A stretch of DNA of 5,664 bases from Xanthobacteraceae bacterium (lineage in GTDB: Bacteria; Pseudomonadota; Alphaproteobacteria; Rhizobiales; Xanthobacteraceae). The position numbers and the translations under genes are program-made. How positions within the stretch are numbered: the first letter of the stretch is position 1; every line of letters starts with the position of its first letter. The stretch spans positions 1 through 5,664 of the forward strand of contig JASHWN010000406.1 of the NCBI GenBank assembly GCA_030044035.1, read 5' to 3'. The notes beneath the pieces were generated by a model. That model was not told where the DNA came from. It ran no database searches and saw only the letters and a program-made list of their open reading frames with translations. Positions 1-4,088 of the stretch are shown piece by piece.

Positions 1-285
1 GTCGGCGCTCCCAACGCAGCAAATACCGTCGCGCCGGCCCAAGTCGCGCCGGCTAAAGTCGCCCATGTCGACGAGCCGGCGTTAGCGGCGCCGAATCATG
101 ACGACACCCCGCTATTGCCCGAAGCGGCAACGAGCAAAAAGAAGAAACATCGCGTGTCGGGCTACGAGGCGATTCGGCGCTGGCAGGCGAGCCGCGACGC
201 GAAAAAGCCGCGCCATGCCCAAGGCGGCTTCGAGCCTTTGTTCAGGCTGTTCAGCTCCCGTACGGGTTTGTTCTCGGCGAACTGA
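1..285 (+). CDS. C-terminal part of an Ala/Pro-rich protein of unknown function (5' end outside window)
   Basis: Reading frame 1 is open from the left edge to a TGA at 283-285 and gives 94 residues with no internal stop. The first about 30 residues are an Ala/Pro/Val-rich linker. A Lys cluster (TSKKKKHRVSG, around residues 50-60) follows, then a compact-looking tail with YEAIRRWQASRDAKKPR and FEPLFRLFSSRTGLFSAN. Third codon positions are GC-rich, as in the neighbouring genes, which supports real coding. The linker plus basic tail would fit a protein with an N-terminal membrane anchor or globular domain upstream of the window, but that part is missing and I do not recognise the family. It converges on the small secreted gene at 374-610, with a GC hairpin between them. 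Confidence 0.7.
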   Translation, partial: VGAPNAANTVAPAQVAPAKVAHVDEPALAAPNHDDTPLLPEAATSKKKKHRVSGYEAIRRWQASRDAKKPRHAQGGFEPLFRLFSSRTGLFSAN

Positions 286-318
286 ATTTCATTTGCACGG
301 TACTAACGAAAGCGCGCA

Positions 319-339
319 TGCCCGCGACGAGCGCGGGCA
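319..339. terminator. GC-rich hairpin between convergent genes, possible bidirectional terminator
   Basis: Perfect 8-bp inverted repeat TGCCCGCG / CGCGGGCA (319-326 and 332-339) with a 5-nt loop, in the 88-bp gap between two convergent genes. The position suits termination in both directions. There is no clear T-tract on the plus side and only a broken one (CTTTCGTT) on the minus side, so an intrinsic terminator is inferred mainly from location. Confidence 0.35.
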
Positions 340-373
340 GCGCGTGCAACGTTGGGCGATCTATGGCGCCGGT

Positions 374-610
374 TTAGTCGCGGCAAACGGCCTGCGCCCG
401 CGCGTCGGCAAGCGCGGCGCGCGCCGCCGACCAGGTCGGCATCCCGATCACCAGTTTGCGCCAGCTCGTGCCCCACGGGTCGGCGGCGCTGTCCCACCAC
501 ACCTGACACCAACCGTCCTCGAACTGGACGACGGCGTAGTCGGCGCGCGCCGGCGCGGCGATCATCAGTGCGAAAGCGCAGAGGCTGGTTGCGAAGACCA
601 AACGTTTCAT
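374..610 (-). CDS. small secreted Cys/Trp-rich protein, function unknown
   Basis: 78 residues starting at ATG 610-608, preceded by an AGGAG ribosome-binding site six bases upstream. An in-frame ATG at 673 would put 21 non-hydrophobic residues before the signal peptide, so the inner start is preferred. Residues 1-23 form a classical signal peptide (MKRL, a hydrophobic core, then cleavage after APARA), so the product should be periplasmic. The mature part of about 55 residues begins DYAVVQFEDGWC and has two cysteines, Cys35 and Cys76, which could form one disulfide, and six tryptophans (34, 38, 39, 46, 50, 60). The DYxVVQ...C...G...A...C layout resembles small periplasmic proteins common in Bradyrhizobium-type genomes that have no assigned function. 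It is divergent from the tautomerase gene, with 125 bp between the two starts. Confidence 0.78.
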   Translation of the reverse strand: MKRLVFATSLCAFALMIAAPARADYAVVQFEDGWCQVWWDSAADPWGTSWRKLVIGMPTWSAARAALADARAQAVCRD

Positions 611-656
611 CGTCAGCTCCTGTTGCGCCTCACCCGCAAACTTTCCGATATTATGC

Positions 657-671
657 GCCTGATCGTCAGGC
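657..671. promoter_or_regulatory. candidate operator palindrome in a divergent intergenic region
   Basis: GCCTGA-TCG-TCAGGC has perfect 6-bp arms around a 3-bp centre, between the divergent starts at 610 (minus) and 736 (plus). A TATTAT box at 649-654 could be the -10 of the rightward promoter, which would put the palindrome at its +1. A leftward TTGCCT (complement of 668-673) overlaps one arm. A repressor site shared by both genes is possible, but no regulator gene lies nearby and the promoter assignments are weak. Confidence 0.3.
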
Positions 672-735
672 AAGTCGGCGCCGGCTCTGCTGCCGCCCGT
701 GCGTCTGGCCGGATCCGAAACATTGGAGGGCAGTC

Positions 736-930
736 ATGCCGGAAGTCGTCGTCTACATGCTCGAAGGCCGCACGCTCGAACAGAAGCGCGGGCTGATCAA
801 AGACATTACCGCGGCCGTGGTGAAGAATGCCGGCGCCAAGCCGGAAGCGGTCACCGTGTCGCTGGTCGAAACCGCCAAGACCGCCAAAGGCAAGGGCGGC
901 GTGTTGTTCAGCGAGATGCCGGCAAGCTAG
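736..930 (+). CDS. 4-oxalocrotonate tautomerase-family enzyme
   Basis: 64 residues, a typical length for a single-domain 4-oxalocrotonate tautomerase (about 60-65). The start is ATG 736 with GGAGG at 725-729. Members of this superfamily keep an N-terminal proline, exposed by removal of Met1, as the general base in keto-enol tautomerisation. The product begins MPEVVVYMLEGRTLEQK, so Pro1 (mature numbering) is present, as are Arg11 in the GRT/SxEQK motif and the helix LIKDITAAVVKNAG. The C-terminal GKGG matches the family's GxGG turn. The active-site residues Arg39 and Phe50 of the classical 2-hydroxymuconate enzyme are not conserved here: position 39 is Thr and position 50 is Lys. The natural substrate is therefore probably not 2-hydroxymuconate. 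No meta-cleavage genes flank it. The enzyme should be cytoplasmic and oligomeric, as is usual for the family. It appears to be a single-gene unit closed by a strong terminator. Confidence 0.9.
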   Translation: MPEVVVYMLEGRTLEQKRGLIKDITAAVVKNAGAKPEAVTVSLVETAKTAKGKGGVLFSEMPAS

Positions 931-959
931 CCGCCTCATCGTTGTGCCAAGTCTGGGCC

Positions 960-1002
960 GGCGCTGCCGCCGCAAAACGCGGCGGCGGGCGCCTGCTTTT
1001 TT
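960..1002 (+). terminator. intrinsic terminator of the tautomerase gene
   Basis: A strong hairpin has an inner stem GCCGCCGC / GCGGCGGC (966-973, 979-986) and an outer stem GGCGC / GCGCC (960-964, 989-993), separated by a small bulge. Six T follow at 997-1002 and five more at 1006-1010. It lies about 30 bp after the tautomerase stop and fits a Rho-independent terminator. Confidence 0.8.
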
Positions 1003-1064
1003 GCGTTTTTGCACCTATTCGGATGCCGGCGATGACATTGTCGTGAGTGCGACGCACAACGCTC

Positions 1065-1093
1065 TTGCTGCACTGCAGCGCAAAGACAATAAT
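1065..1093 (+). promoter_or_regulatory. candidate sigma-70-type promoter with a palindrome in the spacer
   Basis: TTGCTG (1065-1070), a 17-bp spacer and AATAAT (1088-1093, 5 of 6 to TATAAT) predict a transcription start near 1100. This excludes the upstream in-frame ATG at 1092 for the next gene, since it would lie inside the -10 box, and supports the start at 1134. A 13-bp perfect palindrome, GCTGCA-C-TGCAGC (1067-1079), overlaps the -35 and spacer, where a repressor could bind. The -35 matches only in its TTG. Confidence 0.4.
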
Positions 1094-1133
1094 GAGGCGC
1101 AGCACGCAGGGATTGGACATCGAGAGCTATCGC

Positions 1134-1451
1134 ATGAACAGCCAGATCTGGGAAACAAAGGATGGCCGGCGCCGCGTGCGCCGCGACCCGCCGACAATTG
1201 AAGAAGCGGTGCTCGCCGCGCAGGGCCTTGCCGCCGCCGACATCGGCGCGCAGACCGAGATCGTGGCCGCGCTGATGCAAATCTCCGCCGAGGAGGCGAG
1301 GAGCGCGGTGCTGCGCATGGGCGAGGGCAAGTCCGTCAGCCGCACCGTGATCGCCGCGCGCACCGGCCGCGCCGCTTCTCACGGCGGCGCGCCGCGCGCC
1401 GTGGTGGTCGAACGCCGCGTGCCGCGACGCGGCGCGATGGTGAGACGCTGA
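1134..1451 (+). CDS. small protein of unknown function
   Basis: 105 residues, beginning MNSQIWETKDGRRRVRRDPPTIEEAV. No signal peptide or membrane segment is visible, so it should be cytoplasmic. The N-terminus is strongly basic (GRRRVRRDPP). A helical Ala/Glu-rich middle follows (residues about 23-70, with TIEEAVLAAQGL and AEIVAALMQISAEEARSAVL-like heptads). The C-terminus is a basic tail rich in Arg and Val (RAVVVERRVPRRGAMVRR). The layout, with two basic ends around a helical core, would allow nucleic-acid binding, but this is inference from composition. Two earlier in-frame ATG codons exist (1047 and 1092); the predicted promoter overlaps the second, so 1134 is preferred although its ribosome-binding site (GAGAG) is weak. 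Codon usage matches the neighbours. I recall similar conserved proteins in Bradyrhizobium-like genomes without an assigned role. Confidence 0.7.
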   Translation: MNSQIWETKDGRRRVRRDPPTIEEAVLAAQGLAAADIGAQTEIVAALMQISAEEARSAVLRMGEGKSVSRTVIAARTGRAASHGGAPRAVVVERRVPRRGAMVRR

Positions 1452-1566
1452 ACGCAAATTTTTACAGCCAACTGCCGGCCCGGATCGGGGACGGTGCGGA
1501 TGACGATGATCCAAATGATGTGCATGCTGCTGCCGACGAACTCCCTCGTGAATCGCAGCCGTTAAC

Positions 1567-1591
1567 AACGCTGATTGGTTGGATGCGTTCC
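1567..1591 (-). promoter_or_regulatory. EcfG-type (general stress response) promoter match facing leftward
   Basis: On the minus strand the sequence reads GGAAC (1591-1587), 16 bp, then CGTT (1570-1567). This matches exactly the GGAAC-N16/17-CGTT pattern known for the alphaproteobacterial extracytoplasmic sigma factor EcfG. Transcription would start near 1560 and run left, antisense to the end of the 1134-1451 gene. The only starting frame found just downstream is a 48-residue one (1525-1379, beginning MHIIWIIVIR). No established gene is served, so this may be chance, an antisense RNA or a small-protein promoter. Confidence 0.35.
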
Positions 1592-1609
1592 TGCATGACT
1601 GGAGAGGGT

Positions 1610-1623
1610 GCGCCGCGCGGCGC
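1610..1623. repeat. perfect 14-bp GC palindrome upstream of clpS
   Basis: GCGCCGCGCGGCGC is self-complementary over 14 bases. It lies 87 bp before the clpS start, next to an AT-rich block. No T-tract follows, so it is not an obvious terminator. In DNA this GC-rich, chance is a real possibility. Confidence 0.3.
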
Positions 1624-1649
1624 CGCTGGGCCGGGCGAGCCGCTTGATT

Positions 1650-1673
1650 TATATTGATCGGGTATATTTGATC
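1650..1673 (+). promoter_or_regulatory. AT-rich direct repeat, probable clpS promoter region
   Basis: TATATTGATC (1650-1659) and TATATTTGATC (1663-1673) are near-identical direct repeats with a 13-bp period, in the only strongly AT-rich patch upstream of clpS. A third TTGAT lies just before at 1644-1648. Each repeat contains TATATT, a 5-of-6 match to a -10 box, but neither has a convincing -35 at the proper distance. The patch is probably where clpS transcription starts, and the repeats could bind a regulator. Confidence 0.35.
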
Positions 1674-1710
1674 CGCCGTCCTGCCCATTCGCTGCGGAGG
1701 GCTTCGCGCA

Positions 1711-2016
1711 ATGACCAAGACCCTCGTCAAGCCGCAGACCAAGGTCAAGACCAAGACGCAGCGGCCGCCGCTCTACAAAGTGATTCTGCTCAACGACGAT
1801 TACACGCCGCGCGAATTTGTCGTGCAGGTGCTCAAGGCGGTGTTCCGCATGAATGCCGATCAGGCCTATCGCGTGATGATGACCGCGCACACCAAAGGCG
1901 CCTGCGTGATCGCGGTCTACACCCGCGACGTCGCCGAGACCAAGGCCAAGGAAGCGACCGAGCTCGGCAAGAGCAAGGGCTACCCGTTGTTCTTCACCAC
2001 CGAGCCCGAAGAATAG
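1711..2016 (+). CDS. clpS: ClpS2-type adaptor of the Clp protease (N-degron recognition)
   Basis: 101 residues; start ATG 1711 with GGAGG at 1696-1700. ClpS proteins bind substrates with bulky N-terminal residues (Phe, Tyr, Trp, Leu) and hand them to ClpA for degradation by ClpAP in the cytoplasm. The fold signature is clear: YKVILLNDDYTPREFVVQVL (residues 22-41), with the pocket residues Asn28, Asp29, Asp30 (E. coli Asn34-Asp36) and the zinc/pocket His60 in MMTAHTKGACV, then VAETKAKEA. Residues 1-20 are a flexible Lys/Thr-rich extension. The end GYPLFFTTEPEE and the Arg at position 34, where E. coli ClpS has Met40, are typical of the second alphaproteobacterial paralogue, ClpS2; the Agrobacterium ClpS2 has been described as more selective than ClpS1. 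The lack of a downstream clpA also fits ClpS2, since ClpS1 genes usually sit beside clpA. No clear terminator follows. Confidence 0.95.
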   Translation: MTKTLVKPQTKVKTKTQRPPLYKVILLNDDYTPREFVVQVLKAVFRMNADQAYRVMMTAHTKGACVIAVYTRDVAETKAKEATELGKSKGYPLFFTTEPEE

Positions 2017-2085
2017 CGCCGCGCGATCGGTACGGTTGCAAAGCGGGCCGCCGACGACTGCACGGTGGCTCTATTCCTGAAGCTG

Positions 2086-2100
2086 TTGCGATTATCGCAA
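2086..2100. promoter_or_regulatory. 15-bp perfect palindrome downstream of clpS, candidate protein-binding site
   Basis: TTGCGAT-T-ATCGCAA has 7-bp perfect arms around one base and is flanked by AGCTGT direct repeats (2081-2086, 2100-2105). It lies in the 288-bp gap between clpS and the outer-membrane gene, about 205 bp before the latter's start. The single-base centre cannot fold into a good hairpin, so a dimeric protein site is more likely than a terminator. It resembles the FixK/FNR style TTGC...GCAA, but the spacing is one base too long. The rest of the gap shows only the inverted repeats listed separately. Confidence 0.35.
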
Positions 2101-2234
2101 GCTGTGATCTTTCCGCCACAGCGGCGGGCCCCGGCAGCTTCGTAAAAGGGGTTGTCTATCAGGCGGTTATCGCGACCGATCAATGAATCTTCCTCGTCCA
2201 CCGGCAAGCGGCGCCATCGCTCCCGCGGCTGTAA

Positions 2235-2251
2235 ATCCGGCCCATCCGGAT
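2235..2251. repeat. inverted repeat upstream of the outer-membrane gene
   Basis: ATCCGG-CCCAT-CCGGAT has 6-bp perfect arms and a 5-nt centre, about 55 bp before the outer-membrane protein start. It could be an operator or a 5'-leader hairpin. The arms share the ATCCGG core with the REP element at the right end of the window, but too little to call it a REP copy. Confidence 0.3.
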
Positions 2252-2269
2252 ACATACTGCTGGCAAACA

Positions 2270-2281
2270 TGCCTGCAGGCA
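2270..2281. repeat. 12-bp perfect palindrome close to the outer-membrane gene start
   Basis: TGCCTGCAGGCA is fully self-complementary and ends 23 bases before the start codon at 2305, just ahead of the ribosome-binding site (AGGGGG). With no loop bases it would act as a dimer-binding DNA site rather than an RNA hairpin. Function is not established. Confidence 0.25.
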
Positions 2282-2304
2282 ATCACGCGACTTAGGGGGC
2301 TCAG

Positions 2305-3105
2305 ATGAACAAACTAGCTCTTGCCGTCGTTTCGCTCAGCGCATTTGTTGCCGCGCCGGCGTTCGCGGCCGACATGCCGCTGAAGGCGCCGCCGCCGGCA
2401 CCGGTCGCGCCGGCGCCGCTGTGGACCGGATGGTATATCGGCGCCAATATCGGCGGCAGCTTCGGCACCGCGACGCAGAGCGCGAGTTTCCCACCGACCG
2501 CGCTTCCGCCGACATCACCCTTTGGCTCCACCTCATCGGATCTCGACGGCGTCATCGGCGGCGGCCAGATCGGCTACAACTGGCAGACCGGCAACTGGGT
2601 GCTTGGCATCGAGGCTGACATTCAGGGCAGCAGCGAGCAGGCCTCAAGCAGCTTGACCGGCACCGGATCCGTCCCGGGGATTCTCCCCATCACAACGACA
2701 GGGACACTGAGCATTAACGAGAAGCTGGACTGGTTCGGCACCGTGCGCGGGCGCCTCGGCGTGCTCGCTGGTCCGAATTGGCTGCTCTATGGCACCGGTG
2801 GCTTGGCCTATGGCGAGCTCGATACCGACACCACGCTGACCGTGGCCGGCGTAAGCGTGGCCAACAATTTCACCACGACGCGCGCCGGCTGGACGGCGGG
2901 CGGCGGCATCGAAGGCTGGATCACGCAAAACTGGACCGCCAAGATCGAATATCTGTATATCGACTTCGGCTCGTTCACCAACACCTTCACCGGCCTCGGC
3001 GTGTTCACGCCCATAACGCTGTCCACGCATGTGACCGACAACATCGTGCGCGTCGGCCTGAACTATCATTTCAACTGGGAAGCTCCGATCGCCACGAAAT
3101 ACTGA
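2305..3105 (+). CDS. outer-membrane beta-barrel protein, Omp31/RopB-like
   Basis: 266 residues; ATG 2305 follows an AGGGGG ribosome-binding site. Residues 1-21 are a signal peptide (MNKLALAVVSLSAFVAAPAFA, cleaved before ADMP). A Pro-rich stretch PLKAPPPAPVAPAPL follows, as is usual in this family. The barrel starts at WTGWYIGANIGGSFG (about residues 40-54) and continues as alternating strands such as GVIGGGQIGYNWQTGNWVLGIEADIQG, DWFGTVRGRLGVL, WLLYGTGGLAYGEL, AGWTAGGGIEGWI and WTAKIEYLYIDFG. The last strand is VRVGLNYHF with a short NWEAPIATKY extension. This is the OMP_b-brl arrangement of rhizobial Omp25/Omp31-type surface proteins, and the C-terminal aromatic residue fits insertion by the BAM complex. 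The protein should sit in the outer membrane; such proteins are abundant, and channel or adhesion roles vary. Extracellular loops are Ser/Thr-rich (residues about 55-78 and 110-135). It appears monocistronic, with a possible terminator at 3161. Confidence 0.93.
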   Translation: MNKLALAVVSLSAFVAAPAFAADMPLKAPPPAPVAPAPLWTGWYIGANIGGSFGTATQSASFPPTALPPTSPFGSTSSDLDGVIGGGQIGYNWQTGNWVLGIEADIQGSSEQASSSLTGTGSVPGILPITTTGTLSINEKLDWFGTVRGRLGVLAGPNWLLYGTGGLAYGELDTDTTLTVAGVSVANNFTTTRAGWTAGGGIEGWITQNWTAKIEYLYIDFGSFTNTFTGLGVFTPITLSTHVTDNIVRVGLNYHFNWEAPIATKY

Positions 3106-3160
3106 CGCTTTCCTTTGTCGAAATCGCCGCGCCGCGAGGCGGGGCAGCTTTCGTAAGCGC

Positions 3161-3205
3161 GATGGCCGGCTAACGCCGCCATCCCGCAAGCGTTTTCCCT
3201 TTCTT
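3161..3205 (+). terminator. probable terminator of the outer-membrane gene
   Basis: GATGGC (3161-3166) pairs with GCCATC (3178-3183) across an 11-nt loop, followed after a short gap by a T-rich run (CGTTTTCCCTTTCTTTCG). It lies 55 bp after the outer-membrane stop and before the stress promoter of the next gene. The stem is modest and the T-tract interrupted, so confidence is moderate. Confidence 0.4.
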
Positions 3206-3228
3206 TCGTATCGCCCGAGGGGGCTCAA

Positions 3229-3254
3229 GGAACACGACGGCGCGCGCGCGCGTT
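3229..3254 (+). promoter_or_regulatory. EcfG-type (general stress response) promoter
   Basis: GGAAC (3229-3233), 17 bp, then CGTT (3251-3254): an exact match to the alphaproteobacterial EcfG consensus GGAAC-N16/17-CGTT, correctly oriented and 70-95 bp upstream of the start at 3324. Transcription would begin about 3260, directly before the 12-bp tandem repeats. The spacer includes most of a (CG)6 tract (3241-3252). The next gene is thus probably part of the PhyR/NepR/EcfG general stress response; the regulators themselves are not in this window. Confidence 0.55.
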
Positions 3255-3265
3255 GCCTGCACGAG

Positions 3266-3313
3266 TTGGGACACGACTTGGGACACGACTTCGGACACGT
3301 CCTGGGAAACGAC
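3266..3313 (+). repeat. four 12-bp tandem repeats in the presumed 5' leader
   Basis: The units are TTGGGACACGAC (3266-3277), an identical second copy (3278-3289), TTCGGACACGTC (3290-3301) and CTGGGAAACGAC (3302-3313). The first two are perfect and the others differ at 2 positions each. The array ends 10 bp before the ATG at 3324 and begins near the predicted stress-promoter start, so it would be transcribed as leader RNA. It has no stop in any forward frame (LGHD, WDTT and GTRL-type repeats), but the frame of the downstream gene contains no start codon here. A regulatory role is possible; the decay from exact to diverged copies fits replication slippage. Confidence 0.9.
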
Positions 3314-3323
3314 CGGGGCCGGC

Positions 3324-4043
3324 ATGCCGTCCTTGCTTTATCCCGAATCGGCCTGGCCCGTGCGGTTCGGCCGCTTCGTTCGCGCGCTGCAGATCGTCGC
3401 CATTGCCGGCACAGTCGGTGCCATTGGCGGCGGTGCCGCAGTGCTCGCTGTCATGGGCAGCGGGCCGCCGCATAGGCCCGCAATCGTCGGGGCCGAAAGT
3501 GACAACGCCGCGCAAGCGCTCACCGCCACCAAGACGGTTGGCAACGCGCAGCGAGCGCCGCAATCGTCCGGACCGGCCGTAGCGTCGCCCGCGCCGGCGG
3601 CGGCGTCACCCGCGCCTGTCGTGGCGCCGCCCGCATCGGGCACGGCGCAACCGGCGCAACTCGCCGCCGCGGCAGCGGAGCCCGCCGCCGCGGCACCGCA
3701 GAATAGCGGGCCCGCCGCGGCGCCGGCAGCGTCGGAGATTGACAATCGCGCTACGCCCGCCGAGCACTCGGTGCATTCGCGCAGCGCCAAGCTGCGGGCC
3801 AAGGAAAATCGCCGCCAACGGAGCGTGGCCTCGCGCAACCCGCAGGAGCGCGATTGGCGGAGTTATGATGCGTACCGGCCGAGCCAAGGCGCTGTCGCCC
3901 AACGCGGCATTCAGACTGGCGCCCTGCAGCGCGGCGGCTACCCGTATTATGATTCCGCGCCTCGCGCCGGCTACTGGGCCGGCGGCTCGACGTTCGGCGG
4001 TTGGGGCAACGGCGGCTGGGGTAGTGGCGGCTGGGGCAATTGA
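3324..4043 (+). CDS. membrane-anchored Ala/Pro-rich protein with a Gly-Trp-rich tail, function unknown
   Basis: 239 residues from ATG 3324; the ribosome-binding site is weak (CGGGG) and no better in-frame start exists upstream. Residues 1-20 are basic and aromatic (WPVRFGRFVRAL), followed by one transmembrane segment at about 22-44 (IVAIAGTVGAIGGGAAVLAVM). The positive charges on the N side suggest the rest lies in the periplasm. Residues about 52-142 form a disordered Ala/Pro/Ser linker (for example SPAPAAASPAPVVAPP). A charged, Arg-rich stretch follows (about 148-178, SRSAKLRAKENRRQR...RNPQERDWRSYDAY), then a Gly/Tyr/Trp-rich tail ending GGWGNGGWGSGGWGN. The linker could span the periplasm and reach the cell wall or outer membrane; this is inference. 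Control by the EcfG-type promoter upstream suggests a stress-related envelope role. It is convergent with the cytochrome gene, with only 45 bp between. No known family is recognised. Confidence 0.75.
   Translation: MPSLLYPESAWPVRFGRFVRALQIVAIAGTVGAIGGGAAVLAVMGSGPPHRPAIVGAESDNAAQALTATKTVGNAQRAPQSSGPAVASPAPAAASPAPVVAPPASGTAQPAQLAAAAAEPAAAAPQNSGPAAAPAASEIDNRATPAEHSVHSRSAKLRAKENRRQRSVASRNPQERDWRSYDAYRPSQGAVAQRGIQTGALQRGGYPYYDSAPRAGYWAGGSTFGGWGNGGWGSGGWGN
3996..4040 (+). repeat. three 15-bp tandem repeats encoding GGWGN/S
   Basis: The units are GGCGGTTGGGGCAAC, GGCGGCTGGGGTAGT and GGCGGCTGGGGCAAT, directly before the stop at 4041-4043. They encode GGWGN, GGWGS and GGWGN. The differences are mostly synonymous or Asn/Ser, suggesting selection to keep the peptide repeat after duplication. 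Confidence 0.85.
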
Positions 4044-4088
4044 AAGGACGACGCCGCGAACGCTCTGTCCGCTCTGATCAGCCGCAGA

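Noticed and set aside
1379..1525. 48-residue frame MHIIWIIVIR... as a GlsB/YeaQ-type stress membrane protein
   Set aside because: Only the first nine residues recall that family; the Gly-rich membrane helices that should follow are absent, so it is kept as an unassigned possibility in the findings.
936..1754. 272-residue minus-strand frame, the longest in the window
   Set aside because: It is a shadow opposite the 1134-1451 gene and the tautomerase terminator, rich in His, Arg and Ala as antisense frames in GC-rich DNA are, and it would read through a strong intrinsic terminator.
2086..2100. FixK/FNR-type box reading of the TTGC...GCAA palindrome
   Set aside because: The FixK/FNR site is 14 bp (TTGC/A-N6-T/GCAA); here the half-sites are separated by seven bases, one too many.
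2235..2251. Second copy of the REP element
   Set aside because: It shares only the ATCCGG core, lacks GTAG and the double-palindrome layout, so similarity is likely chance.
1980..2282. 100-residue minus-strand frame spanning the gap between clpS and the outer-membrane gene
   Set aside because: It overlaps the end of clpS, has no clear ribosome-binding site, and its composition looks random rather than like the neighbouring genes.
2644..3228. 194-residue minus-strand frame opposite the outer-membrane gene
   Set aside because: It is antisense to a clearly recognised beta-barrel protein and shows no motif of its own.
3241..3252. (CG)6 tract as a stand-alone microsatellite feature
   Set aside because: Twelve bases of alternating CG are not rare in such GC-rich DNA; it is of interest only because of its position inside the promoter.
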